The notes: generated by a model not told the origin, from the sequence alone. 64,000 nt of DNA from Hydrocarboniphaga sp. (GCF_028291725.1 NZ_JAQGNT010000070.1:1-64000), one strand, 5' to 3'; shown: positions 35,326-45,250, counted from the first letter of the stretch. Translations and numbers: made by a program.

Positions 35326-37746
35326 ATGATGGCAGCAGGAAAAGCTTCCATCGACGATATGCCGGTGATCGGCCGCGTCGAGGATTTCGATTGCAATTCC
35401 GGCGGCTTCGTCGAGCGCCTGGTATTCAACTATCGCGGCGTGCTGATCGTGATCTGCGCCCTGATCACGCTCGTGCTCGGCTGGCGCGTGACGATGCTCG
35501 AAGTCAACGCCAGCTTCGACAAGATGATCCCTCAGTCCCACCCCTACATTCGCAATTACTTCGAACACCGGGAGGAGCTGGCCGGCCTGGGCAACTCGGT
35601 GCGCATCGTGGTGGAGCAGAAGGACGGCGACATCTTCAACGCCGACTACCTGCAGGTGCTGCAGAAGATCAACGACACGGTCTTCCTGGTTCCCGGCATC
35701 GATCGGCCCTGGATGAAGTCGCTGTGGACACCGCTGGTGCGTTGGACCGAAATCACGGAAGAAGGTCTTTCGGCGGGCGCCGTGATGCCCGAGGATTACA
35801 CCGGTTCTGCCCAGTCGATCGAGCAGCTCAAGGCCAACGTCTACCGGGCCGGTCTGATCGGCGACCTGGTTGCCAACGACCTGAAATCGAGCACCATCTT
35901 CGTGCCCCTGCTGGAGAAGTACCCCGACACGGGCAAGCCCTTCGACTATCGGTTCTTCTCACAGGAGTTGCAAAAGCTCCGCGACCAGCACGCCTCGGGC
36001 AAAATCGCGATCCATGTGATCGGCTTCGCCCAGCTGGCCGGCGATCTGATCGACGGCCTATACCGGGTGATGCAGTTCTTCGCCGCATCCGTGCTGATTG
36101 TCATTCTGGTGCTGTACTACTACACGCGCTGCGTAAGATCGACCTTGCTGGTGGTAGCGGCGTCGCTGGTGGCCGTGCTCTGGCTGCTGGGCATCATTCA
36201 GCTTCTCGGCTACGCGCTCGATCCCTATTCGGTGCTGGTGCCATTCCTGGTCTTCGCGATCGGAGCCAGCCACGGCACGCAGAAAATGAACGGCATCATG
36301 CAGGACGTGGCGCGTGGCACGCATCGCTATGTCGCGGCGCGCTACACCTTCCGCCGGCTGTTCGTCGCCGGGCTGTCGGCGATTCTCTGCAATGTCGTCG
36401 GTTTCGCCGTGCTGATGGTCATCGACATCCCGGTCATCCGCGATCTGGCGATGATGACCTCGATCGGTGTCACCATCCTGGTGTTCGTGGTGCTGCTGCT
36501 GCTGCCGGTGCTGCTCTCTTACGTCGGCGTCAGCCCGCGCGCGTCGGCGCGTCGGCTTGCAATCCAGAAGCGCGAAGCGACGCCGGAAGGTACGCCGCTT
36601 GGGCAGCGTCTGCTGCTGCCGTTCACCGAACGCAAATGGGCCGTCGTCGCGCTGACCGTGTCCGCCGTGGTGTTCGTGGTGGCGTTCAAGATCAGCCTCG
36701 GACTGAAGGTCGGCGATCTCGATCCCGGTGCTCCCGAACTGTGGCCGGATTCGCGCTACAACCAGGACATCTCCTACGTCAACGAGCATTACGGACTGTC
36801 TTCCGACCAGTTCGCGCTGATCGTCAAGACGCCGCCGGGCGGGTGCGAAGAGTTCTCCACGCTGATCGAGATGGACCGGCTTTCGCAGACTTTGCGCAGC
36901 GTGAAAGGTGTGCAGGTGGTGCAGTCGGCGGCCGACGTGATCCGCATGACCACGACCGCACTCTACGAAGGAACGCCGAAGTGGATGACGATCAACCGGC
37001 GCCCGAGCGTGCTGCTCAACGCGCGTGACTACATGGTGGCGAACAATCCCGACCTGACCAATCGCGACTGCGCCGCCGTGCCGCTGATCGCCTACCTGGC
37101 GGATCACAAGGCCGACACCCTGGATCGTGTACTCAAAACGGTCAACGATTTCGCCAGGGAACACGATACCGACAAGCTGCAGTTCCTCCCGGCGGCGGGG
37201 TCTGCCGGCATTCAGGCCGTGACCAACATCGTCGTGCGTGATTCCAATCGCACGATGCTGTTCTATCTCTACGGTGCCACGGCCTTGCTCTGCCTGATCG
37301 CGTTTGGCAGCTGGCGAGCGGTGATCGTGGCCATCATCCCGTTGATGATCACATCGGTGATCTGCGAAGCACTGATGGTGCAGCTCAACATCGGCATGAA
37401 GGTCGCCACGCTGCCGGTGATCGCGCTGGGCGTCGGTGTCGGCGTCGACTATGCGCTCTACCTGCTGAGCATCCAGCTGCAGGTCCAGCGCTCCGGTGGC
37501 AGCCTGCGCGAAGCCTACAGCAAGGCCCTGGGCTTCACCGGTCGCGTGGTGCTGCTGATCGGTTTCACCATGGCCGCGGGTGTCATCACCTGGGCATGGT
37601 CGCCGATCAAGTTCCAGGCCAACATGGGCGTGCTGCTGACCTTCATGTTCCTGTGGAATATCGCCGGCGCCCTGGTTTTGATTCCCGCTCTTTCCCACTT
37701 TCTGCTGCGCAACGTGCGCCCGCGCAAACAGGCCGCAGTCAGCTGA
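35326..37746 (+). CDS. MMPL/RND-superfamily transporter
   Basis: 806 residues with two repeats of one helix, a periplasmic loop and five helices. The first repeat has NASFDKMIPQSHPYI after helix 1 and FAIGASHGTQKMNG; the second has ALGVGVGVDYALYLL, the usual proton-relay Asp region. It belongs to the hydrophobe-exporter/MmpL-type branch rather than to drug pumps and has no adaptor gene beside it. Together with the DUF1302, DUF1329 and YCF48-like proteins it probably moves a lipid-like substrate across the envelope (inference). Direction is unknown. Confidence 0.9.
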   Translation: MMAAGKASIDDMPVIGRVEDFDCNSGGFVERLVFNYRGVLIVICALITLVLGWRVTMLEVNASFDKMIPQSHPYIRNYFEHREELAGLGNSVRIVVEQKDGDIFNADYLQVLQKINDTVFLVPGIDRPWMKSLWTPLVRWTEITEEGLSAGAVMPEDYTGSAQSIEQLKANVYRAGLIGDLVANDLKSSTIFVPLLEKYPDTGKPFDYRFFSQELQKLRDQHASGKIAIHVIGFAQLAGDLIDGLYRVMQFFAASVLIVILVLYYYTRCVRSTLLVVAASLVAVLWLLGIIQLLGYALDPYSVLVPFLVFAIGASHGTQKMNGIMQDVARGTHRYVAARYTFRRLFVAGLSAILCNVVGFAVLMVIDIPVIRDLAMMTSIGVTILVFVVLLLLPVLLSYVGVSPRASARRLAIQKREATPEGTPLGQRLLLPFTERKWAVVALTVSAVVFVVAFKISLGLKVGDLDPGAPELWPDSRYNQDISYVNEHYGLSSDQFALIVKTPPGGCEEFSTLIEMDRLSQTLRSVKGVQVVQSAADVIRMTTTALYEGTPKWMTINRRPSVLLNARDYMVANNPDLTNRDCAAVPLIAYLADHKADTLDRVLKTVNDFAREHDTDKLQFLPAAGSAGIQAVTNIVVRDSNRTMLFYLYGATALLCLIAFGSWRAVIVAIIPLMITSVICEALMVQLNIGMKVATLPVIALGVGVGVDYALYLLSIQLQVQRSGGSLREAYSKALGFTGRVVLLIGFTMAAGVITWAWSPIKFQANMGVLLTFMFLWNIAGALVLIPALSHFLLRNVRPRKQAAVS

Positions 37747-37765
37747 GACTTACAGGAGATTTCAC

Positions 37766-38569
37766 ATGGATTTAGGAATTGCAGGCAAGGTCGCATTCGT
37801 TTCCGGTGGCACCAAAGGTATCGGCCGCGCTACCGCAGAGCTATTTGCGAAGGAAGGCTGCAAGGTCATCGTCACCGGCCGCGGCCAAGAGGGCGTCGAT
37901 GAGGCAGTCGATAGCATGAAGGCCGCGGGGGGAACCGTTGCGGGTATTGCCGTTGACCTGACGAAGGCATCGGAGGTCAAGCGCGCGGTCGAGTTCGCAC
38001 GCGACACCTTCGGGCCGCCAGATATCGCGGTGACCAACGTGCATCTGGGCGCCGGCGGTGCCGATGGCGAAGGCAACTTCGACACGCTCAAGGACGAGGA
38101 CTACACCCGGGCCTTCAACGACCTGGCCATGAGCGTCGTGCATCTCACGCGTGCCGTGATCCCGCACATGAAGCAGCAGCGCTGGGGCCGCCTGATCAAC
38201 GTCGGCTCCGCTGCGGCCAAGGAGCCGCCGCCCGAGATGGAGCACCTGCTGCACAACGTGGCGCGCGCGCCGGTGGTGGTGCTGAACAAGACCCTGGCCA
38301 ATGATCTCGGGCCCTTCGGCATCACGGTCAACACCGTCGGTACCGGCTGGATCCTCACGCCTTCGGTGCAGCGCTTTGCCGACGAGCTGAAGATCGGCAA
38401 GGAGAACATGGACGACTACATCCGCAAGAACTTCCATATCCCGGCGAACCGCTTCGGTCTGCCCGAGGAGGAAGGCGCGCTGATCGTGTTCCTGGCCTCG
38501 CAGTACGCCGGTTACATCACCGGCTGCTGGATTCCGGTCGACGGCGGTTTCCACCGTTCGGCCTGGTAG
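37766..38569 (+). CDS. SDR-family protein with altered catalytic residues
   Basis: 267 residues. The cofactor motif is normal (SGGTKGIG near 13-20) and the serine is present (NVGSAAAK), but the YxxxK pair reads HNVAR: Tyr is His and Lys is Arg. The C-terminal YITGCWIPVDGG is typical. It begins MDLGIAGKVA, as does the SDR at 62943-63755, which is also altered. It may be a dehydrogenase with unusual chemistry or a non-redox SDR. RBS AGGAG; last gene of the transport operon or first of the enzyme run that follows nine bases later. Confidence 0.88.
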   Translation: MDLGIAGKVAFVSGGTKGIGRATAELFAKEGCKVIVTGRGQEGVDEAVDSMKAAGGTVAGIAVDLTKASEVKRAVEFARDTFGPPDIAVTNVHLGAGGADGEGNFDTLKDEDYTRAFNDLAMSVVHLTRAVIPHMKQQRWGRLINVGSAAAKEPPPEMEHLLHNVARAPVVVLNKTLANDLGPFGITVNTVGTGWILTPSVQRFADELKIGKENMDDYIRKNFHIPANRFGLPEEEGALIVFLASQYAGYITGCWIPVDGGFHRSAW

Positions 38570-38577
38570 ATCCTTGC

Positions 38578-39825
38578 ATGAGCTGGCAGGCCCCGCCGCG
38601 TCCGGACTGGCTGCAGCAGGTCAATGACGAAGGCCTGGTGTTCGGCAGCCTGCCCGATCTGGTGAGGCTCGACGCCGACGAGCTGGTCGAGACTGCGACC
38701 AGGAGCCTCGGGCTTACCGACTTCGGCGACGAGCAGTGGCGCCAGCCGTTTTCGGTCCTCATCAAGGCGCTCAACGAGGAAGCCGGCCTGAACCTGTTCG
38801 GCCGCATCTATACGCGCGACGAGATGCTGCACGCGCTCAAGATGCGGCTGCTGATCCAGGATCAGTACAACCGCCATCCCGAGATCGAGGACGAGGTCAT
38901 CGCTGCGCCGGTGCTGGTCACCGGCCTGCCGCGATCGGGCACCTCGATCCTGTTCGAAATTCTGGCCGAAGATCCCCAGTTCGGCTCGCTGCTGAGCTGG
39001 GAGATCGTGCTGCCTTGCCCGCCGCCGGAGGCCGCGACCTATCGCAGCGATCCGCGCATCGAGCAGGCCGAGCGCTACCTGACGATGCTCAATCGCATCG
39101 CGCCGCAGTTCAAGGCCATGCACGAGATGGGGGCGCGGCTGCCCAACGAGTGCGGCGAAGCCTTCATCTATTCGTTCATGTCGGACAACCTGGTCGCGCG
39201 GCTGGACGTGCCGAGCTATGTCGACTGGCTCTACACCCGGTCCGACTGGGGCTACATGTATCGTTATCACAAGCGCCTGCTGAAGCTGCTGCAGTGGAAG
39301 AATCCGCGTCGGCACTGGCTGCTGAAGGCGCCACCGCACCTCTGGCATCTGCCCGATCTGTTCGCGGTCTTTCCGGATGCGCGCGTGGTGCACACGCATC
39401 GCGACCCGGTGCGCTGCAATGCTTCCAACAACAGCCTGCTGGGAACCTTGCGCTGGATGCGCAGCGACCAGCCCTTCGATCCGTCGAGCTTCGAGAAAGT
39501 GCTGGCTCCGGAAGCAACCGCTGCCGGCCTGAACATGGTGATCGACCAGCTGGAAAGCGGTGCGGTACCGCGCAAGCAGGTGTTCGACGTGCTTTACGCC
39601 GACCTCGTCGATCGTCCGATCGAGGCGATGAAATCGCTGTACGCCAGCATGGGATTGCCGCTGACCCCGGAAGCGGGGCAGCGCATGCGCGCGTACGTCG
39701 AATCCAAGCCCAAGGGCAAGTTCGGTGCGCATCGCTACGCGACCGTCGAAGGCGAGGCGGAACGTCATGCCCGTGCCTGCTACGCGCGCTACCAGCAGTA
39801 CTACGACGTTCCCGAAGAGCGCTGA
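38578..39825 (+). CDS. Sulfotransferase-family protein
   Basis: 415 residues with the PAPS-binding layout: 5'-phosphosulfate loop TGLPRSGTSILF near 119-130 and the 3'-phosphate motif VVHTHRDPVRCNASNNSL near 274-290. Members of this family (Sulfotransfer_3) are frequent in catabolic clusters of sphingomonads, mycobacteria and Nevskiales beside SDR and P450 genes, where their reaction is not known. It starts nine bases after the SDR stop. Residue composition gives no hint of a membrane anchor. Confidence 0.87.
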   Translation: MSWQAPPRPDWLQQVNDEGLVFGSLPDLVRLDADELVETATRSLGLTDFGDEQWRQPFSVLIKALNEEAGLNLFGRIYTRDEMLHALKMRLLIQDQYNRHPEIEDEVIAAPVLVTGLPRSGTSILFEILAEDPQFGSLLSWEIVLPCPPPEAATYRSDPRIEQAERYLTMLNRIAPQFKAMHEMGARLPNECGEAFIYSFMSDNLVARLDVPSYVDWLYTRSDWGYMYRYHKRLLKLLQWKNPRRHWLLKAPPHLWHLPDLFAVFPDARVVHTHRDPVRCNASNNSLLGTLRWMRSDQPFDPSSFEKVLAPEATAAGLNMVIDQLESGAVPRKQVFDVLYADLVDRPIEAMKSLYASMGLPLTPEAGQRMRAYVESKPKGKFGAHRYATVEGEAERHARACYARYQQYYDVPEER

Positions 39826-39838
39826 AGCGAGATCGAGC

Positions 39839-41041
39839 ATGAGTACGCCTGGGACCGGCATCGCGGACGACACCGAACTGGCGCAGGCCTGGGACGATTT
39901 CTGCGAGACGCTCAAGTCGGCCAAGTCCACGCTGTTTCTGGACAATGCGCCGAAAGCCGCCCACGACCGCGCGGCTGGCCTGCGCATGCTGGCGCGCAAC
40001 ATCGCGCTGGCGCTGGACATGCGCCTGGAGAATGCCGATCCACTGCGTCCCCAGCTGACGCACTACTTCGACTGGCGCCGCAAGCAGGGTGGCGACAACG
40101 CCGATGCGCTCTACCTGGGCGCCGCCATCGATGGTTCGCAGACCTATCGTCTCAGCGGCCGGCTCGGCAGCGCGGCTTTCGCCGCCTTCACCGTGATCGA
40201 CGACGGTGCCACGCCCTGGGGCGGCGCCGCGGCCGGCACCCTGCTGGCCAAGGATCTGCAGACCGATGCGCAGGGCCGTTTCGAATTGCTGCTGAGCCCG
40301 GAGCCGCAACCCGGCAACTGGCTCAAGACCGGCGCCAGGACCATCCGCCTCACCATCCGCCAGTTCTTCGGCGACTGGGACAACGAGACGCCGATGGCGG
40401 TGGAGATCGAGCGGGCCGGCGAGGCCTTGCCGCCGCCTGAGTTCAGTGTCGACGGCGTGATGCGCGGTCTGCGCGATGCGGCGGCCTGGCTCGCCGATGT
40501 GACCGGCTTCTGGCACAACACACTGGGCCTATGGCAAAAGCGACCGCTGGAGTTCCTGTCGCTTCGTCAAGTCATGGGCAAGGGTATCGATGCCACGCCG
40601 GGCGGCGAGCCCTATCTCGCGTACTGGGATCTGCAGTCCGACGAGGCGCTCATCATCCGCGTACGCCCGCCCGGGCAGTCCAGTTTCTGGAACTTCGAGT
40701 TCGGCAACTGGTGGATGGAGACGATGGACTATCGCCATCGCCTCAGTGGCACCAATCATCACCATGCCGTGGTCGAAGACGACGGCGAGGTCGTTCTGGT
40801 GGTTTCGCAGGACGACCCGGGCCTGCCCAACTGGCTCGACGCTTCCGGCTACTCCTGCGGCTATCTGGTCTGCCGCTGGATGGGCGCCGATTCCGCGCCG
40901 CAGCCGGTCATGCGCCGCGTCAAGCGCTCGCAGCTGATGGCCGAACTGCCAGCGGGCGTGCGCCGCATCGACGCCGCAGGCCGCAGCGCCCAGCTCACCG
41001 CGCGCAATCGCGGCATCCGGCGCCGCTTCGCCGGCTACTGA
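39839..41041 (+). CDS. DUF1214-like protein, copy 1
   Basis: 400 residues. It resembles DUF1214 proteins: DPLRPQLTHYFDWRRKQGG, then YRLSGRLGSAAFAAF and the C-terminal WNFEFGNWWMETMDYRHRLS with NHHHAVVEDDGEV. A second copy, clearly homologous along its length, is at 52694-53899. No cofactor motif is seen. Such genes accompany SDR and sulfotransferase genes in degradation clusters; function is unknown. The ATG at 39839 begins after the sulfotransferase stop by 13 bases; the ribosome site is weak. Confidence 0.8.
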   Translation: MSTPGTGIADDTELAQAWDDFCETLKSAKSTLFLDNAPKAAHDRAAGLRMLARNIALALDMRLENADPLRPQLTHYFDWRRKQGGDNADALYLGAAIDGSQTYRLSGRLGSAAFAAFTVIDDGATPWGGAAAGTLLAKDLQTDAQGRFELLLSPEPQPGNWLKTGARTIRLTIRQFFGDWDNETPMAVEIERAGEALPPPEFSVDGVMRGLRDAAAWLADVTGFWHNTLGLWQKRPLEFLSLRQVMGKGIDATPGGEPYLAYWDLQSDEALIIRVRPPGQSSFWNFEFGNWWMETMDYRHRLSGTNHHHAVVEDDGEVVLVVSQDDPGLPNWLDASGYSCGYLVCRWMGADSAPQPVMRRVKRSQLMAELPAGVRRIDAAGRSAQLTARNRGIRRRFAGY

Positions 41042-41053
41042 GATCTTATCGAG

Positions 41054-42214
41054 ATGGATGGCGCCGCCGTGACCGATGCCGTGAACGATTCACTGCTGAC
41101 TCCGTTTTCGCTCGCCGGCGTCAGCTTGCGCAACCGCTACGTGATGTCGCCGATGACGCGCGAGTTCTCGTCCGACGGCGTGCCCGGCGACGGCGTGGCC
41201 GGCTACTACGAGCGCCGCGCCCGGCACGGCTTCGGCCTGATCGTGACCGAGGGCATCGGCGTCGACGACGCCGCGGCGGTCGACAAGCCGGGTGTTCCGC
41301 TGCTGGCCGGCGCAGCCTCGATCGCCGGCTGGAAACGGGTCACCGATCGCGTGCACGCAGCCGGCGGCGTGATCGTCGCTCAGCTCTGGCATCAGGGCCC
41401 GCTGCGCGATCCGCGCGGCAGCCGCCATCCGCAGATCGAAGCGCTGCGGCCGTCCGGCATCTGGGGTCCGGCCCAGGGCCTGGTGTCGATCAGCGCCGAA
41501 GAGCGGGCCTATTTTCTGCCCGAGACGCGGCCGATGAGCGAGTCCGAGATCGGCGAGGTGATCCTCGCCTATGGGCGCGCGGCGGCGGCGGCGGTGGCGG
41601 CGGGCTTCGACGGCGTCGAACTGCACGGCGGGCACGGCTATCTGCTCGACAGCTTCATGTGGGCCCAGACCAACCGCCGCGTCGATCGCTGGGGCGGCGA
41701 TGCGCGAGCGCGGTCGAGCTTCGCCGCCGAAGTCGTGCACCTGGTGCGCGGCGCGATCGGCCTGCGGCCGCTGATGTACCGCTTCTCGCAGCACAAGCAG
41801 CAGGACTACAAGGCGCGGCTGGCGCAGACGCCGGACGAACTGGGCGCAACGCTGGAGCCGCTGGTCGAGGCGGGCGTCGACGTGTTCGACGCCAGCAGCC
41901 GCTCCTTCGATCTGCCGGCCTTCGAAGGCTCGCCGATGTCGCTCGCCGGCTGGGCGCGCCGGCTCACCGGGCGGCCGGTCATGGCGGTGGGCGGCGTCGG
42001 CCTGGGCAAGCCGTTCCGGCCCTCCGAAGGCGGCGGCGCGCTGGTGGAGGGGGTGGACAATCTCGACCGCGTGCGCGAGCGCTTCGCGGCCGGCGAGTTC
42101 GACCTGATCGGCGTCGGCCGCGCCGCGCTCAACGATCCGCGCTGGATCGAGCGCATCGCCGCGGGCGAGCCGCCGTTGGCATTCGATCCGGCGAATCTCT
42201 TGCGGCTGACCTGA
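41054..42214 (+). CDS. Old Yellow Enzyme-family flavin reductase
   Basis: 386 residues, an FMN TIM barrel. Family marks: NRYVMSPMTREFSSDGVP, the QLWHQG strand, the substrate-binding pair in DGVELHGGHGYLLDSFMW (with HGGH where many have HxAH/HxxN), NRRVDRWGG and GVGRAALNDP near the end. It probably reduces an activated C=C bond of the pathway intermediate using NAD(P)H. Starts 12 bases after the DUF1214-like gene. The exact substrate cannot be told from sequence. Confidence 0.9.
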   Translation: MDGAAVTDAVNDSLLTPFSLAGVSLRNRYVMSPMTREFSSDGVPGDGVAGYYERRARHGFGLIVTEGIGVDDAAAVDKPGVPLLAGAASIAGWKRVTDRVHAAGGVIVAQLWHQGPLRDPRGSRHPQIEALRPSGIWGPAQGLVSISAEERAYFLPETRPMSESEIGEVILAYGRAAAAAVAAGFDGVELHGGHGYLLDSFMWAQTNRRVDRWGGDARARSSFAAEVVHLVRGAIGLRPLMYRFSQHKQQDYKARLAQTPDELGATLEPLVEAGVDVFDASSRSFDLPAFEGSPMSLAGWARRLTGRPVMAVGGVGLGKPFRPSEGGGALVEGVDNLDRVRERFAAGEFDLIGVGRAALNDPRWIERIAAGEPPLAFDPANLLRLT

Positions 42215-42289
42215 GCGCAGTCACGCGGTTCGGCGCGGACCAAATTTAAAAGGCGAAGCCATCGCATCGCCACAAGGAGGGGGAGAAAG

Positions 42290-42997
42290 ATGAATCAGAA
42301 TATTCGTGTCTGCGCCAGCATGGGGCTGATCGCCACCATGGTGATGTTTACTGCGATATGGCCTTGCTGGCAGATGCTGCCGCCGCTTTCGCCGATGCTG
42401 TCGCCGGCCGAGGTCGCGCAGCACCTGCGCGATCACCGTAGCGGCATTCTGATCGGCGGCGTGCTGATCACCCTGTCCGGCTCGCTGTTCTTCATGTTCC
42501 TGGGCGGCATCTACGCCTGCACCAAGCGCATGGAAGGCCCGGGGGCTCCGCTGACCAACGGCGCCATCATGGTGACAGGGTTCGGCTTCTTCCCGCTGTT
42601 CATGCTGGCCGCGTTCCTGATCGAGGCGGTGTACCGGCCGGAACTGTCGGACGACACGATGCGCCTGCTGTTCGACCTGGCCATGTGGATGCTGGTGTTT
42701 CCGGCCATGCCGGCCTTGCTGATGTATGGCGCCATCGGCTATGCGACGCTGACCGACCGCAATGCCACGCCGATTTTTCCGCGGTGGCTGGGCTTCACCA
42801 ATCTATGGGTCGCGGTCCTGTCACTCGGTGGCGCGATCATCCCGTTCTTCAAGCAGGGGCCGTTCGCCTGGAACGGCCTCATCGCGTTTTGGATTCCGGC
42901 CGTGCTGTTCGGCGTGTGGGCAGCTCTGATGACCTGGGCAGTATGGCGCGCCGCCGAGCACCCGGCGTTGCAACTGCCGGGCCGTACCAGCGCCTGA
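42290..42997 (+). CDS. Polytopic membrane protein of unknown function
   Basis: 235 residues, about five membrane helices (near 10-32, 52-75, 90-112, 128-150, 170-215). GGAGG stands seven bases before the ATG. I do not recognise the family. It lies between the Old Yellow Enzyme and an SDR gene on the same strand, so it probably belongs to the catabolic operon, perhaps aiding substrate passage or membrane tolerance (inference). Confidence 0.75.
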   Translation: MNQNIRVCASMGLIATMVMFTAIWPCWQMLPPLSPMLSPAEVAQHLRDHRSGILIGGVLITLSGSLFFMFLGGIYACTKRMEGPGAPLTNGAIMVTGFGFFPLFMLAAFLIEAVYRPELSDDTMRLLFDLAMWMLVFPAMPALLMYGAIGYATLTDRNATPIFPRWLGFTNLWVAVLSLGGAIIPFFKQGPFAWNGLIAFWIPAVLFGVWAALMTWAVWRAAEHPALQLPGRTSA

Positions 42998-43022
42998 GTG
43001 ACAGCAACACAGGAGATAGAAC

Positions 43023-43838
43023 ATGAAACTGCAACTGGAAGGACGGCGCGCCCTGGTCACCGGCAGCAGCGCCGGTATCGGCGCCGAAATCGCGCGCGTG
43101 CTGGCGGAGGAAGGCGCTTGGGTGGTCGTGCACGGTCGCGCACAAGCGCGGGCACGCGGGGTCGCAGACGACATCGTTGCGCGCGGCGGTCGTAGCGCCG
43201 TCGTTGTCGGCGATCTGACCGATGCCGCGCAGTCGGAGCGCGTCGCGGTCGAGGCGGTGGCGGCATTCGGCGGCATCGACATTCTGGTCAACAACGCCGG
43301 TGGCGCCAGTCCGGAGAACGGCAACATTCCGTTCTTCGAGGTGCCGGTGGAACATTGGGCGCCGATGTATGACAAGAACGTCGTCTCCACCGTGCGCCTG
43401 ATCCATCTGCTGGTGCCGGCGATGCGCGAGCGCGGCTGGGGCCGCGTAATCCAGATCGCCAGCTCCGCCGCGACCACGCCGCCGGCGATGGTGGCCGAAT
43501 ACAACTCGGCCAAGCTTGCGCTGGTCGGGCTGACTTTGAGCCTGTCGAAGGCGCTGGCGAAAACCGGCGTGACGGTCAACACCGTGTCGCCGGGCATCGT
43601 GCGCACCCCGACATTCGACGACTGGATGCTCGGCGTCGGCGCCGGCCTGGGCTTCGGCGACGACATCAGGCGCACCGAGCGCTACGTGCTCGACAACTTC
43701 TGGACGCAGACGGTCGATCGGGTGGGCGAGGTCGACGACATCGCCAATCTCGTCGCTTACGTCGCCAGCCCGCTGTCGGGCTACATCAACGGCACCAACC
43801 TGCGCGTCGACGGCGGCATTTCGCCGGCCATCAACTGA
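43023..43838 (+). CDS. Short-chain dehydrogenase/reductase
   Basis: 271 residues with a complete classical SDR set: TGSSAGIG near 14-21, NNAG near 91, Ser in IASSAATT, and the catalytic pair YNSAK, then SPGIVRTPT and GYINGTNLRVDGG. It likely oxidises or reduces a hydroxyl/keto group with NAD(P). It is the last gene of the rightward run and converges with the kinase-like gene. AGGAG precedes the ATG. Confidence 0.9.
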   Translation: MKLQLEGRRALVTGSSAGIGAEIARVLAEEGAWVVVHGRAQARARGVADDIVARGGRSAVVVGDLTDAAQSERVAVEAVAAFGGIDILVNNAGGASPENGNIPFFEVPVEHWAPMYDKNVVSTVRLIHLLVPAMRERGWGRVIQIASSAATTPPAMVAEYNSAKLALVGLTLSLSKALAKTGVTVNTVSPGIVRTPTFDDWMLGVGAGLGFGDDIRRTERYVLDNFWTQTVDRVGEVDDIANLVAYVASPLSGYINGTNLRVDGGISPAIN

Positions 43839-43870
43839 TCCGCATTGGGCGGCCCCGCACGCTGGACGGC

Positions 43871-45250
43871 TCAGGCTCTCGACAGGCCCTTCACCGGCTG
43901 CATCTTCTGGTCGACCAGCATGGCCGACGGCCCGCAGCCGCGCAGCAGGAAATTGCGCCGTTCGAGCCAGCCGTGGAAATAACGCACGAAGCGCTCGTCG
44001 TGGTCCGGACTCGCTTGCGGAATGAAGGCCTCCAGCGCCCACTCGGCGGATTCGCTGTCGGTCTGGCGCTTGCCGAGCAGATCGGAGGCGCCGTCGAGAT
44101 CGGCGGCGACGATGTCCGGCCCGTAACGGTTCCAGCGATCCAGATACAGCCCCAGGCACTCCATGCGCTGGCGGCTGAATCCCGGCGCATCCTCGGGCCC
44201 GGCCTCCGACATCGTGGCGATGCCCTGGAACAGGCGTGCGTAGCCGCCGCCATAGTTCAGAGGGCGATCCAGCGGGTCGGCGACCGCCGGCAGTTCGATG
44301 CCGATGGCCGAGGCGATCGAGGTCATGGTCCAGCGCGAGGTGCCGAGACAGAAACTCAGGTAGGTGAGGTAATCATCTTCCGGACCGGGATCCTGCGCGA
44401 ACGATGCCATCAGCAGCGGCGTGCAGTTGGCGAAGGCGGCCGTGTGGTATTCCAGCGAGAACTTGTCGGCGCGATCGCCGGTGAGTTCCGCGTAACGCTC
44501 GATCAGGCCATCGATGTTGTCGATCGGCTCCGATGGATCGCGGATGCGCATGCCGGCGAATTCGGTGATCGGGTTGCCAATGTATGCGAGCTCGAAATCG
44601 ATCAGGCCGCTCAGGCGGTTGCCGTCGAACAGGAACTGCCCCGAATCGCCGGTCACTAAAGCGCGGCGCTGGTGATGCGCCGGCACGTTGCGGCGCACCC
44701 ACTCGCATACGAATTCCACTACGGCGAAAGGTTTACGTTTCTTCTTTCGGTACAGGCTCTCGCAGAGGCTGTAGAGATTCAGCGTGGTGTCGCGGGGTGT
44801 TTCAGGAATGGTCAGGCCGACGGCACGGAACTCCTCGATGTCGATCGAATGCAGTTTCACCAGGGCCTGCACGTAGTCCTCGCGAATCGCGGCGCGCGCT
44901 TCGTCGCTGACGGCGGTGCGCAGGCTGATCTGCCCGGGCAGGCGTTCCATGACCATCGCCAGAGGCTCCTCGATGACACCGCGAATCCTGGGCGCCGGCA
45001 CGCCGTGGCGCTCGAGGATGCGATGCACCTCGATCTCTTGCCGCAGCGTCATCGGCCCCACATAGCTGGCGCTGCGCTGACCCTTGATGATCATGGATTC
45101 GAGGCCGCTTTGCGTTTGTATATCCACTTCCCAGGCTGGCCGCCATCGGGCCTGGCGCTGGAAGCCCTGCACCGTGCCCAGATTGGCTTGCAGCCACGCG
45201 TAGACGCGCTGATCGTGCGCATCGAAGGCGGAAGAGTCGATAGTGCCCAT
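43871..45250 (-). CDS. APH-like phosphotransferase-family protein
   Basis: 459 residues in the aminoglycoside/choline kinase-like fold. A Gly-poor N-lobe with MIIKGQ and ERLPG is followed by LVTGDSGQFLF and GLIDFELAYIGNP. The usual HGDxxxxN loop has lost the His (TGD) and the Asn (Gln at that place), while the catalytic Asp and the metal-binding IDFE are kept. Related proteins sit in acyl-CoA and steroid degradation clusters. Whether it still transfers phosphate is uncertain. It is transcribed leftward, opposite to the preceding genes. Confidence 0.82.
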   Translation of the reverse strand: MGTIDSSAFDAHDQRVYAWLQANLGTVQGFQRQARWRPAWEVDIQTQSGLESMIIKGQRSASYVGPMTLRQEIEVHRILERHGVPAPRIRGVIEEPLAMVMERLPGQISLRTAVSDEARAAIREDYVQALVKLHSIDIEEFRAVGLTIPETPRDTTLNLYSLCESLYRKKKRKPFAVVEFVCEWVRRNVPAHHQRRALVTGDSGQFLFDGNRLSGLIDFELAYIGNPITEFAGMRIRDPSEPIDNIDGLIERYAELTGDRADKFSLEYHTAAFANCTPLLMASFAQDPGPEDDYLTYLSFCLGTSRWTMTSIASAIGIELPAVADPLDRPLNYGGGYARLFQGIATMSEAGPEDAPGFSRQRMECLGLYLDRWNRYGPDIVAADLDGASDLLGKRQTDSESAEWALEAFIPQASPDHDERFVRYFHGWLERRNFLLRGCGPSAMLVDQKMQPVKGLSRA

